Notes: a model not told the origin generated them from the sequence alone. A DNA stretch of 34,134 nt from Anaerotignum sp. (GCA_020024255.1 JAHHTX010000008.1:1-34134), one strand, 5' to 3'. Positions 15,276-22,642 are shown, numbered from the stretch's first letter. Program-made: numbers and translations.

Positions 15276-16517
15276 CTACCAAATTCTTACCGGACGCATA
15301 TCTCCTTCTCTGCTATACCGCACTGCATCAATAGCATGATTATTTCGGTCGGGATATTTCGCTTTCCAGCCTCCCTGTCCATCTCGCTCCAGTTCATATC
15401 CCACAAATTCTCTTGCCGTGGCAGGACATCGTACAGGGTCAATGACAATCTCTTCCAAATCCTGTAACCACTTCATGCCATAAGCCACACTGTCTGGTCC
15501 TTTTTTTGCAGGCACAGCATCAATACCATATTCCCGCAGTTCCGCAATAGATTTCGGTTCTGCGCTGTCACAAACCACTGTCTGGCTGCCATCTTGCTCT
15601 TTTTTTATTTCCCCTGCCAAAAGGCGGTTCGATATGCCCACTTTATGAATTTCAAAAAAGATATATAGCCGCCTTCTTGTGCTGTCATAGTGGTTCACCG
15701 TATAGTGCAATGGGTCAACAGCATATCCCCAATCCAATCCACGGGAAATGCGGTCAAATTCTCTGCATTCCTCCTCGGAAATCTCTCGCAAAACCAAATT
15801 GTGAAATACTTCTCCACCTGTACCTGTCGCCTCACCCAAATACTCATGACGATAAGCCTCCGGTTTTTTCTCTTTCATGTATTCCGCCTCTGCCAAAAAC
15901 TGGCTGCCTAGCCATTCTTTCGGCATATCCAAATAGGTACTGTGATGCAGCAGCTTGTCCTCTCGTTTTTCCAAGGCTTCACAGTTCACCCAACTCTTCA
16001 GGCTTTTCGGCGGATTGTAGGAATAAAATACAGAAAATATTTCTCCGCCACGCATAAGGCTCTGATTGATGGTGCGGATTTCATCAATACCAAGAAACTC
16101 ATCTGCTTCTTCGTACCAAATATATTTTGCATACCCCTTCTGAAACTTTGCAGACTTAATTTTTCTCGGCTGGTCAGCCCCTTTAAAAATAATTTTCTGT
16201 CCGGTTCTTTTGTATATCATCTCCATATTGGAAATTCTGCTTTCCCATTCATCTTCTGCCCCCAAGACTTCTACTGCCCACATAAGCTGTGCAAAAACGC
16301 TGTCTTTCAAGTTAGCCGCCACTTTTCGCAGAACAACAGCATTGGCATTTTCGTCCTGCATCATACCCAATATAATTTCAATGGAGATAAAAGAAGATTT
16401 TCCGCTTCCTCTGCCACCCTTCATCCAATAGTGGGTATGTGACCCTTTCGTTAGGCTTTCATGTACCCCATAAAAAGTCGGAGCAATAACGGAAGAAAGC
16501 GTAATTGTTTTTTTCAT
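15276..16517 (-). CDS. terL: Terminase large subunit (packaging ATPase/nuclease)
   Basis: 413 residues of the Terminase_3/XtmB type. The Walker A-like motif GGRGSGKS is at 34-41 and a Walker B (YIWYEEADE) at 132-140. The C-terminal nuclease has RGLDWGYAVDP (D262), CDSAEP and NNHAIDAVRY, supplying the acidic metal ligands. All catalytic elements appear intact, so packaging activity could be retained. It lies 9 bases after terS and just before portal. Confidence 0.95.
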   Translation of the reverse strand: MKKTITLSSVIAPTFYGVHESLTKGSHTHYWMKGGRGSGKSSFISIEIILGMMQDENANAVVLRKVAANLKDSVFAQLMWAVEVLGAEDEWESRISNMEMIYKRTGQKIIFKGADQPRKIKSAKFQKGYAKYIWYEEADEFLGIDEIRTINQSLMRGGEIFSVFYSYNPPKSLKSWVNCEALEKREDKLLHHSTYLDMPKEWLGSQFLAEAEYMKEKKPEAYRHEYLGEATGTGGEVFHNLVLREISEEECREFDRISRGLDWGYAVDPLHYTVNHYDSTRRRLYIFFEIHKVGISNRLLAGEIKKEQDGSQTVVCDSAEPKSIAELREYGIDAVPAKKGPDSVAYGMKWLQDLEEIVIDPVRCPATAREFVGYELERDGQGGWKAKYPDRNNHAIDAVRYSREGDMRPVRIW

Positions 16518-16526
16518 GCCGCCCTC

Positions 16527-16904
16527 CTACTTGGGAATATCGGGAATGTCATTATAAATCACAATGCGGTTTTCCCCTTCCTCTCTCTGTTTTTCAAAAA
16601 TATTTGTTCGTTTCCCCAAGAGTTCTGCCGCCTTCATGCGAAGTTTCGTATCATTGCTTTCTCGCATAATTAAGGTCAAAAAAGCGAGAATTTCCTCTCC
16701 ACCTGCAATCTCGTCCCGTTCCGTGTCTGTTTCCTGTTTTTGTAATCTCTCAATTTCCTTTTGGATATTTTCTTTTTGCAAAAGTTTCTTTCCCCTTGTT
16801 TTTGCATCTGCATAGCCTGCCTCCAAAGCTGCCTCTGTAGGCTCCCTTCCTCGTGCCACACAGCCGCAAAAAATTTTCTGTTTTTCTGTCAGCCCTTTTT
16901 CCAT
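16527..16904 (-). CDS. terS: Terminase small subunit (XtmA-like)
   Basis: 125 residues from the ATG at 16904, chosen because AAAGGAGG lies before it. The pattern LTEKQKIFCGCVARGREPTEAALEAGYADAKTRGKKLL is the helix-turn-helix opening of the Terminase_2 family, which recognises the packaging site. It continues into a coiled region and a C-terminal NRIVIYNDIPDIP tail. It immediately precedes the large subunit, as in PBSX. Confidence 0.9.
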   Translation of the reverse strand: MEKGLTEKQKIFCGCVARGREPTEAALEAGYADAKTRGKKLLQKENIQKEIERLQKQETDTERDEIAGGEEILAFLTLIMRESNDTKLRMKAAELLGKRTNIFEKQREEGENRIVIYNDIPDIPK

Positions 16905-16952
16905 CTGTACCTCCTTTCCCTGCTGCATCATTATCCTATGTCTGTAAAAATC

Positions 16953-17423
16953 TCAAAGAGTATCATCTTCCTCCATTTCCAGTAAAAGCTGCACTGCTTT
17001 ATCTAATATACGAAAGCAGGTTGCTCTGCTCATGTTCTTTTTCATGGCAATAAAGTCAAAACCATATCCTTTTTCGTAACGCAAAAAAAGTAAATCTCTT
17101 TCTTCAGGCAAAAGACGGTCAATCAGGTAGTCCATCTCCGCCTTCTCCTCCAAAATCTGTACAATTTCTTTCTGAATTCTGTCCACTTCCCCCTCATACT
17201 TTTGGCGTACCTCAGCAAACCCCATGCCCATACCGGAAGACTCTTCCAATGTATCCCACTCTTCTGCCAATCTTCTTAGTTGCTTTAATTCCCCCTGTTT
17301 TCTGCTGCATATGGCAAGGGTGCCACCCCAACGTACCAGACGATGTTTCATTTGTCCTTTTGGACTTTCCGCTGTCTTTTTCAAATATGCCTGCATACTG
17401 TTTTCTGTTTTTTTCTGTTCCAT
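16953..17423 (-). CDS. Sigma-70 region 4-like late transcription activator (Xpf/ArpU-like)
   Basis: 156 residues. The N-terminal part is basic and helical (KGQMKHRLVRWGGTLAI); the middle is a coiled coil (about 70-105). The last 55 residues, from DRLLPEERDLLFLRYEKGYGFDFIAMKKNMSRATCFRILDKAVQLLLEME, have the form of sigma-70 region 4 with a helix-turn-helix. In PBSX, Xpf is a sigma-like activator of late genes located just before xtmA; this gene has the same place, and the strong promoter at 17529-17557 reads into it. AAGGGG precedes the ATG. DUF1492-type proteins are the nearest alternative. Confidence 0.78.
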   Translation of the reverse strand: MEQKKTENSMQAYLKKTAESPKGQMKHRLVRWGGTLAICSRKQGELKQLRRLAEEWDTLEESSGMGMGFAEVRQKYEGEVDRIQKEIVQILEEKAEMDYLIDRLLPEERDLLFLRYEKGYGFDFIAMKKNMSRATCFRILDKAVQLLLEMEEDDTL

Positions 17424-17512
17424 AAATACCCCTTTTTACAACCTTTCTGTAAAACTTTTTCACATACAAGACATTCCTAAGCCTATTCCCTTCCAAACCA
17501 TTCACACAATGC

Positions 17513-17524
17513 GAACTTTTGTTC
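17513..17524. promoter_or_regulatory. LexA-type (SOS) operator over the late start point
   Basis: GAACTTTTGTTC is a perfect GAAC-N4-GTTC dyad, flanked by C on both sides (CGAAC...GTTCC), matching the core of the Gram-positive LexA/DinR box. It begins 5 bases downstream of the -10 element (17529-17534) on the minus strand and so covers the predicted transcription start. Confidence 0.7.
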
Positions 17525-17528
17525 CCTA

Positions 17529-17557
17529 AATATAGCACCATTCTTCCTTTTTGTCAA
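17529..17557 (-). promoter_or_regulatory. Strong sigma-A promoter for the prophage late operon
   Basis: Minus-strand consensus -35 TTGACA (17552-17557), 17-base spacer, -10 TATATT (17529-17534). It points into the sigma-like activator and the terminase operon. It is back to back with the repressor promoter, with only 16 bases between the two -35 elements, so one regulator can block both. Confidence 0.85.
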
Positions 17558-17573
17558 CTTATTTCACATCTTA

Positions 17574-17602
17574 TTGTATCATCTCTCACTTTCTGGTATA
17601 CT
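17574..17602 (+). promoter_or_regulatory. Sigma-A promoter for the prophage repressor
   Basis: Plus-strand -35 TTGTAT (17574-17579), 17-base spacer, -10 TATACT (17597-17602). The octamer TTGTATCA overlaps the -35 (17574-17581) and recurs at 17617-17624 just before the ribosome binding site. These are possible repressor binding sites, at low confidence. Confidence 0.78.
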
Positions 17603-17637
17603 GTATAAAACATTTTTTGTATCAAAGGAGGATGCCT

Positions 17638-18270
17638 ATGTTCCAAAAAGTTTTGTTTAAAGCACAATTAGAAAAACTATTGGGAGACGCTACAACAACA
17701 GAATTTGCGGAAAAAACAGGATTCAACCGCACCTATCTTTCCAAATATCTCAATCTGCGGCTAGATCGCCCCCCTTCTCCCAAGCTGCTGAAATCTATTG
17801 CAGGACAAGCCGTATCCTATGAAGATTTGATGATTTCCTGCGGCTATCTCCCTGCGGATACCAATCAATCTGTTCCTTCTGTTCGTATTCCCATTTTGGG
17901 TGCTGTTCATGCCGGGCTGCCTACATTGGCTGTGGAAAATATAGAAGGCTATGAATCCGTAGATGCCTCCGAAATCTGCACTGGCTACGAATATTTCTAT
18001 CTTCGTGTAGAAGGAAACAGCATGATGAATGCTCGCATATACCCCAACGACCTTGTTTTTGTGCGAAAACAGTCCGATGTAGAAAGTGGTGATATTGCTG
18101 TTGTTATTGTAGATGAGGATACAGCTACGCTGAAACGTGTTTTAAAAAGGGAAAACCACATCATATTGCAGGCAGAAAACCCTGCTTATCCCTCTATGAT
18201 ATTCTCAACAAATGATAGCAGTCGCTTACAAATTATCGGAAAGGTTCTTCATGTCAAATTCAAAGTCTAA
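17638..18270 (+). CDS. Prophage repressor, HTH plus S24 (LexA/CI-like) autopeptidase
   Basis: 210 residues from the ATG at 17638, which has AAAGGAGG at ideal spacing; an ATG two codons upstream overlaps that site. Residues about 15-60 form a helix-turn-helix DNA-binding domain (TTTEFAEKTGFNRTYLSKYL). The C-terminal S24 domain has the cleavage site Ala92-Gly93 (AVHAGLP), catalytic Ser128 in EGNSMM and Lys166 in ATLKRV. These are the residues used for RecA-stimulated self-cleavage, so derepression by DNA damage is expected. It is the only plus-strand gene here and is divergent from the late operon, the arrangement of Xre in PBSX. Confidence 0.92.
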   Translation: MFQKVLFKAQLEKLLGDATTTEFAEKTGFNRTYLSKYLNLRLDRPPSPKLLKSIAGQAVSYEDLMISCGYLPADTNQSVPSVRIPILGAVHAGLPTLAVENIEGYESVDASEICTGYEYFYLRVEGNSMMNARIYPNDLVFVRKQSDVESGDIAVVIVDEDTATLKRVLKRENHIILQAENPAYPSMIFSTNDSSRLQIIGKVLHVKFKV

Positions 18271-18335
18271 AAAACAAGCTGTTGGTTTTCCATATGTCCC
18301 TGCCACCTGCCAAGCAAATGGTTTCTATATACAAA

Positions 18336-18623
18336 AAGCTCGTATCTCTTAGCAATACGAGCTTCAGCCTATCAAAAAAATCGTTTTTATCCCTTTTGGA
18401 AAATGCGGAAGGGATTGGAAAACGAAATGTTTTCCAAATGGAATCCGCAGTGAGAATTCACTTCCCATGAGGAAAAGCAGAAGTTTCAAGGCTTTTTTTG
18501 CCACAGGAACTTCTGCTTTATTCTTCTGTCTGCTCGTCAAAGCCTTGAATGAAATGAGGCTTTGACGAAGGGGGGCGACTTTATCGGCACCCTCAATGTC
18601 GTATCTTTTGGCAATACGAGCTT
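18336..18623. repeat. Hairpin-array element between 24-base direct repeats
   Basis: The convergent gap between the repressor and the LysM gene holds four strong inverted repeats: 18336-18345/18355-18364 (10 bp), 18415-18423/18429-18437 (9 bp, inside an outer 6-bp pair at 18404/18449), 18474-18485/18508-18519 (12 bp) and 18535-18545/18557-18567 (11 bp). A 24-base sequence at 18341-18364 recurs at 18600-18623 with two differences. Read on the minus strand, the first hairpin is followed by five T, so it can terminate transcription arriving from the LysM gene. The rest resembles an intergenic repeat family or a structured RNA. A reading frame across it is not taken as a gene. Confidence 0.7.
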
Positions 18624-18638
18624 TTCTTTCCTCTGCTT

Positions 18639-19937
18639 TTATGGAATCTGCAATTCCTGCCCACATATAATCATATGTGGATCACTCAATCCATTTGCAG
18701 CCATAATTTTATCCATACATTTGATTGTACCATAATATTTTGTGCTGATTTGTCCTAATGTATCCCCCTCTGCTACAACATAAACTCTGCCCGTTGTCTT
18801 TTCTTCTGCTTTTTCTTCTTTCTTTTCTTCTTGTTTTTCCTCTTTCTGTTCCTCTTTCTTTTCCTCTGTTTCCTCTATTGGCTGTTGTTTTACTGCAAAT
18901 GCCGCTTGTGCCTTAACTCCCTCTATATTCTCAGCTAATACCGCATAGGAATTTTCCATATTCGTCACATGTTTTTCTAGGCTTTGCAATCGGTTCAAAC
19001 TCCCCGCCAGACCAATCCCCATACAGATACATAGAAAGCATAAAAAACAGCTTGCCGTTGTCAGGACATGATACCTGCTTTTTCTACTTTGCTCTGTTTC
19101 CTTTTCTCTCTTTTGAAGCACCCTTCGGATTTCCTGTGCTGCATCTAATCGCTCCTCTTGAGTGGGCTGCCGTTTCCTGTTCTGCCTTGTCTGGATAACA
19201 GCCAGTTCCCTCAGCGGTTCTTTTTGCTTTGTTTCCTGCTTTGTTTCCTGCTCTGTTTCCTGTGCCGTTTGGTCCATCACTTCCTGCTGCTCTACAATAA
19301 CTTGTTCAGTACAATCCCTTTCTTCTCCTTTTTTTCTTCCGACACCATGGTCAAGCATATATTCCTGCATACGTTCATTTTTTTCATAATAAATAAAATA
19401 ACCTTTTGCCTGCTGCAATCCACTTTTTTCTTTGTTATACAGAAAAAAAGTATCCATTTTGTCCAAACTGTCCACAACAAACAATACCTGCCAAGGTTCT
19501 TGAAAATACGCCCGATGAAATTCTTCATCTTTAGACATTAAAAGTGAGCCAAAACCAGGTTGACAATGTACCCAGCCTACTAATGTCAATCCTCTAAAAT
19601 ACCGCTCCATCTGGCTGCCAATGTATTCCCATGTGGCATTCGTAAATTGAATAGTACCATTCTTTTCTTCTGTGTATCTGGCACGAATTGCACCGCAGAT
19701 AATCACGGTATCCTGTCCGTTTACCATAATATGCCTACCTGCCAAAGCCGCTAGCTTTTCCTTTCCACCATTGCTTCTCGCATATTGGTATAGATATGTA
19801 TAAACATAATCTTCCATATAGATTTTTACATTTCCCTCAACAGCCCCCATCTGTTTGACTTTGGAGGGAAGCGAAACAAGCTTGTCCTCCGTGCTGTATT
19901 CGCACAGATTGCTGTCGCCGTCAAAATAATACCGCAT
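18639..19937 (-). CDS. MPN/JAB-like domain, single membrane helix and C-terminal LysM domain protein
   Basis: 432 residues. The N-terminal part (about 35-180) resembles the MPN/JAB1 fold: HIMVNGQDTVIICGAI, then LTLVGWVHCQPGFGSLLMSKDEEF and WQVLFVVDSLD. In a JAMM metalloprotease the motif would be HxHPGFG...S..D; here it is H124-Cys-Gln126-Pro with D137 kept, so the second metal His is lost. A charged linker (200-285) follows, then one membrane helix (about 291-313), a coiled coil and a Glu/Lys-rich stretch (315-382), and a LysM domain (385-432, VYVVAEGDTLGQISTKYYG). The predicted layout is a cytoplasmic MPN-like domain and an outside LysM that binds peptidoglycan. GGGAGG precedes the ATG. The function is unknown; it appears to be host rather than phage. 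Confidence 0.75.
   Translation of the reverse strand: MRYYFDGDSNLCEYSTEDKLVSLPSKVKQMGAVEGNVKIYMEDYVYTYLYQYARSNGGKEKLAALAGRHIMVNGQDTVIICGAIRARYTEEKNGTIQFTNATWEYIGSQMERYFRGLTLVGWVHCQPGFGSLLMSKDEEFHRAYFQEPWQVLFVVDSLDKMDTFFLYNKEKSGLQQAKGYFIYYEKNERMQEYMLDHGVGRKKGEERDCTEQVIVEQQEVMDQTAQETEQETKQETKQKEPLRELAVIQTRQNRKRQPTQEERLDAAQEIRRVLQKREKETEQSRKSRYHVLTTASCFLCFLCICMGIGLAGSLNRLQSLEKHVTNMENSYAVLAENIEGVKAQAAFAVKQQPIEETEEKKEEQKEEKQEEKKEEKAEEKTTGRVYVVAEGDTLGQISTKYYGTIKCMDKIMAANGLSDPHMIICGQELQIP
19226..19261 (-). repeat. Three 12-base tandem repeats inside the MPN-LysM gene
   Basis: Three copies of a 12-base unit (GCTTTGTTTCCT on the plus strand; the third differs by one base) encode the in-frame Glu-Thr-Glu/Lys-Gln linker repeat near residues 226-237. 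Repeat number may vary between strains by slippage. Confidence 0.8.
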
Positions 19938-19993
19938 TCTATATCCTCCCTTATCTATCTTCTTGCTTTACCGGTTTCCTTCCGTTTGCTAAA

Positions 19994-20026
19994 AATATAC
20001 CATCTTTTCTTCGCACAATCTGTCAA
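19994..20026 (-). promoter_or_regulatory. Possible promoter for the MPN-LysM gene
   Basis: Minus-strand TTGACA (20021-20026) and TATATT (19994-19999) are close to consensus, but the 21-base spacer is too long for a standard promoter. It lies about 60 bases before the start codon. An activator or a different -35 may be involved. Confidence 0.25.
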
Positions 20027-20078
20027 AGCCTGTCGCCCTTCCTTGTTTTTTCTCCCCAATAATCCCTCTTTTTTCCAC

Positions 20079-20104
20079 AAAAAAGAACAGTCACCTGTTC
20101 TTTT
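20079..20104 (-). terminator. Second terminator after the P-type ATPase gene
   Basis: AAAAGAACAG, loop TCAC, CTGTTCTTTT gives a perfect 10-bp stem, with six T following on the minus strand. It lies 10 bases beyond the first terminator, making a tandem pair. It could also work on the plus strand. Confidence 0.75.
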
Positions 20105-20113
20105 CATCATAAC

Positions 20114-20154
20114 AAATAAAAAAAGCGTAGCAGTCAAGAAATACTGCCACGCTT
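20114..20154 (-). terminator. Main intrinsic terminator of the P-type ATPase operon
   Basis: On the minus strand AAGCGTGGCAGT pairs with ACTGCTACGCTT (12 bp with one wobble, 8-base loop) and is followed by a T-rich tract. It begins about 18 bases after the ATPase stop codon. Confidence 0.88.
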
Positions 20155-20172
20155 CAATATCGATTTTTTGTT

Positions 20173-22284
20173 TTACATTTTCTGTTCTGCCAAAAGTGCC
20201 TGATGCTCTTTTCTGGGCAAACTGCTCATACTATGCAGACTAACCCCTAACGTCGAAACATTGTGTAGTGTAGCGGAAACAGCCGGTGTCAAGATGCCAG
20301 CCACACCCAGAATAATCAATGCCCCGTTAAAACCAATGACAAAACGATAATTGGAATGAATCCGTTTCATCAATCCTTGGGCAATTTGACGCAGTTCCAC
20401 AAGTTCCCATAAACTCTGTCCAGAAATGGTAATGTCTGCAATTTCTCTTGCAATGGCTGCACCATCACTGATGGCAATTCCTGCATCTGCTTCAGAAAGT
20501 GCCGGGGAATCATTGATGCCGTCCCCAATCATTATAACGGTATGCCCTTCTTCCCGCAGTCTTTTCACATACTGTGCTTTATCTGCGGGTAACACCTCTG
20601 CTTGGAAGCTATCTACCCCCACCTCTTTTGCAATGGCTGCCGCCGTTGGATGGTTGTCTCCTGTGAGCATAACTGTTTTCTTGATCCCAAGCTGACGCAA
20701 TGCAGTCATCACATCTCTTGCTTCTTGGCGTAAAGGATCAGAAATACAAATAACCGCCGAAAGTTCTCCTGCCACTGCCAAATACAAATAAGAGTAGCCA
20801 GATGGCAGCGTATCAAAGCGTTCCTGCTCACCTTCTGGAATCGTACAACCTTCATCTTCAAAAATAAAGTGACTGCTGCCAATGAAAACCCGTCTGCCAT
20901 CTACAGTGCTTGCAATACCATGTGCAACAAGATATTCCACCTTTGTATGGAATTCTTCATGTGTCAGTCCTCGTTCCTTTGCCTCCTCCACAACAGCATT
21001 TGCCAGAGAATGTGGAAAATGTTCTTCCAAACATGCTGCCAAACGCAACATTTCCAAGGGGTCTTTTCCCCCAAAAGGAATCACTTCTGCAACCTTCGGG
21101 CAAGCATATGTCAGCGTTCCTGTTTTATCAAAGACAATGGTATCTGCCTGTGCCACAGACTCCAGAAATTTTCCGCCTTTTACGGTAATATGTTCCTTTC
21201 CTGCTTCACGCATGGCAGAAAGCACGGCAAGAGGCATTGCCAGCTTCAATGCACAGGAGAAATCCACCATCAGGACAGACAATGCTCTTGCCGCATTTCT
21301 TGTCAGCAGTAATCCCAAAAGACTGCCTGCAAAGGTATACGGTACAAGTTTATCTGCCAAATTTGCCGCATGATTTTCTGCTGCGGACTTCATCTGCTGG
21401 GAATCTTCAATCATTGTAACAATGCGGTCATAACGGCTATCTCCTGATGCCTGCTTGACCTCCATAACGCATTCCCCTTCTTCTACAACCGTTCCTGCAT
21501 AAACTGCACCATCTTTATGCTTTGCAATGGGAGTAGATTCTCCGGTCAGAGAAGACTGATTTACGGTTATATCTCCTTCCAGAACAATACCATCTAAGGG
21601 AATGATCCCACCTGCACGAACCACAACAGCGTCCCCTACACGAATCTGAGAAATTGGTGTCAATACATCGCCTTCTGGTGTACGCATCCATACTCTGTCT
21701 ACATTCAAAGACATACACTGTGCCAAATCCTCTACAGAACGCTTTCTTGTCCATTCTTCCAAAAGTTCGCCGATTTCCAAAAGGAACATAACCATGCCTG
21801 CCGTTCCAAAATCCCTGCGGAATGCAGAAATGCCAATGGAAAGAGCGTCCAAAAGTTCTACCTTCATTCTTCTATGTAAAAGACAATGCATTCCTCTCCG
21901 CATAAAAGGAATCATATGTAGACAAATTCTGATCATCCGTAAAGGACGAGGCAAAACCAAAGGCAAAATCAGCTTTTTCACTAGTTTTCCTACCAGTTTT
22001 TCCTGATAAGTACGATTCAACTCACGGCTGCTGTGTGCAGGCAGTGCAATGGTTTCTTTGGCTTTCTGCCAAGTAAATCGCCGTAAATCTGCAATAACTT
22101 CTTCTCTCTTTCCATGATACCGCAAAATCATGCAGCAGGTACGTTCATGAACTGTCACTTCATCTGCCCAACACATCTGAGAAAACCAAGTTGCCAGCAA
22201 ATCTGCCTGCTGCAATGTCATTCTATCTTGTTTCAACCGTAACCTCATACGCCCACGGCTTTCATGTACGATTATTGCTTTCAT
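20173..22284 (-). CDS. P1B-type heavy-metal transporting ATPase with SCALK in place of CPC
   Basis: 703 residues from the ATG at 22284 (GGAGGAAACG before it; the frame is open 12 codons further upstream). An N-terminal HMA_2-like ferredoxin fold lacks CxxC. Then come membrane helices, the A-domain TGES (about 247-250), the membrane metal-site region SCALKLAMP (about 343-351), phosphorylation motif DKTGT (386-390), HFPHS in place of the usual HP site (about 422), and the hinge GDGINDSPAL. The final helices carry ATLHNVSTLGVSL. It exports or moves a transition metal. The SCA rather than CPC site argues against a classic copper pump; Mn, Zn, Fe or Co are possible, as for CtpC-like pumps. It is the last gene of an operon with a small peptide and a DUF6110-like gene. 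Confidence 0.9.
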   Translation of the reverse strand: MKAIIVHESRGRMRLRLKQDRMTLQQADLLATWFSQMCWADEVTVHERTCCMILRYHGKREEVIADLRRFTWQKAKETIALPAHSSRELNRTYQEKLVGKLVKKLILPLVLPRPLRMIRICLHMIPFMRRGMHCLLHRRMKVELLDALSIGISAFRRDFGTAGMVMFLLEIGELLEEWTRKRSVEDLAQCMSLNVDRVWMRTPEGDVLTPISQIRVGDAVVVRAGGIIPLDGIVLEGDITVNQSSLTGESTPIAKHKDGAVYAGTVVEEGECVMEVKQASGDSRYDRIVTMIEDSQQMKSAAENHAANLADKLVPYTFAGSLLGLLLTRNAARALSVLMVDFSCALKLAMPLAVLSAMREAGKEHITVKGGKFLESVAQADTIVFDKTGTLTYACPKVAEVIPFGGKDPLEMLRLAACLEEHFPHSLANAVVEEAKERGLTHEEFHTKVEYLVAHGIASTVDGRRVFIGSSHFIFEDEGCTIPEGEQERFDTLPSGYSYLYLAVAGELSAVICISDPLRQEARDVMTALRQLGIKKTVMLTGDNHPTAAAIAKEVGVDSFQAEVLPADKAQYVKRLREEGHTVIMIGDGINDSPALSEADAGIAISDGAAIAREIADITISGQSLWELVELRQIAQGLMKRIHSNYRFVIGFNGALIILGVAGILTPAVSATLHNVSTLGVSLHSMSSLPRKEHQALLAEQKM

Positions 22285-22302
22285 ATTCCGTTTCCTCCAT
22301 AC

Positions 22303-22333
22303 AAGAAAAAAGGAAGCCATGCATATGGCTCCC
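22303..22333 (-). terminator. Intercistronic terminator/attenuator before the P-type ATPase gene
   Basis: On the minus strand GGGAGCCAT, loop ATGC and ATGGCTTCC form a 9-bp stem (one wobble) followed by TTTTTTCTT. It lies between the DUF6110-like stop codon and the ATPase ribosome binding site. It should lower ATPase expression relative to the small upstream genes, unless read-through is regulated. Confidence 0.75.
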
Positions 22334-22348
22334 TAAAAATATTCAAAA

Positions 22349-22642
22349 TTATGCGTTGCAGCCAACTTTTTCACATTCATCTGTAGGTACATCTGTGATT
22401 TCTTCATTTTCCACATCATCTGTATCACGCATAGCATTCAAATCTTTTGCTTCTGCCAGAATATCTGCTGTGCCTTCCTGTACAGTTGTTACCGTTTTCA
22501 TGACACAATCCTTCACACGAAGACCTGCCGCTGTTGTATGTACAAATACTTTTCTCACTTCTTTTGTTGCAAGAATCTTTGTACCAATTGTACCAAACAA
22601 AAGACCACCTGCAAAACATACTGCTTTAGAAGATAAACTCAT
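22349..22642 (-). CDS. DUF6110-like small membrane-associated protein
   Basis: 97 residues. The N-terminus has one hydrophobic helix with glycines (about 5-25, KAVCFAGGLLFGTIGTKIL), followed by an amphipathic part and an acidic C-terminus (DTDDVENEEITDVPTDE) that ends with two cysteines near ECEKVGCNA. Small proteins of this form often accompany metal P-type ATPases in Clostridia. AAGGGAG precedes the ATG. The acidic, cysteine-containing tail could bind metal, but that is inference. Confidence 0.75.
   Translation of the reverse strand: MSLSSKAVCFAGGLLFGTIGTKILATKEVRKVFVHTTAAGLRVKDCVMKTVTTVQEGTADILAEAKDLNAMRDTDDVENEEITDVPTDECEKVGCNA

Larger units (their letters stand above)
3558..18270. mobile_element. 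Compact cryptic prophage / PBSX-like contractile particle module
   Basis: The span runs from the YmfQ-like baseplate gene to the S24-type repressor. The genes follow PBSX/Xkd logic: repressor, sigma-like activator, terminases, portal, scaffold, capsid, joining proteins, sheath, tube, chaperone, LysM protein, hub, DUF2577, DUF2634, baseplate J, YmfQ. All structural genes run on the minus strand with short gaps or overlaps, as one late operon. No integrase, excisionase, replication, holin, endolysin or tail-fibre gene is visible, so it is probably a defective or domesticated element. The ends are the outermost recognisable genes, not mapped attachment sites. Confidence 0.85.

Noticed and set aside
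18364..18666. A 100-codon minus-strand reading frame through the gap next to the MPN-LysM gene
   Set aside because: It coincides with the nested inverted and direct repeats, overlaps the end of the MPN-LysM gene, has no convincing ribosome binding site, and is better explained as an intergenic repeat element.
19226..19261. CRISPR-like tandem repeats
   Set aside because: The 12-base units are adjacent without spacers and encode an in-frame protein linker.
19955..20137. 60-codon minus-strand reading frame upstream of the MPN-LysM gene
   Set aside because: It spans a terminator stem and a possible promoter, and has no family resemblance.
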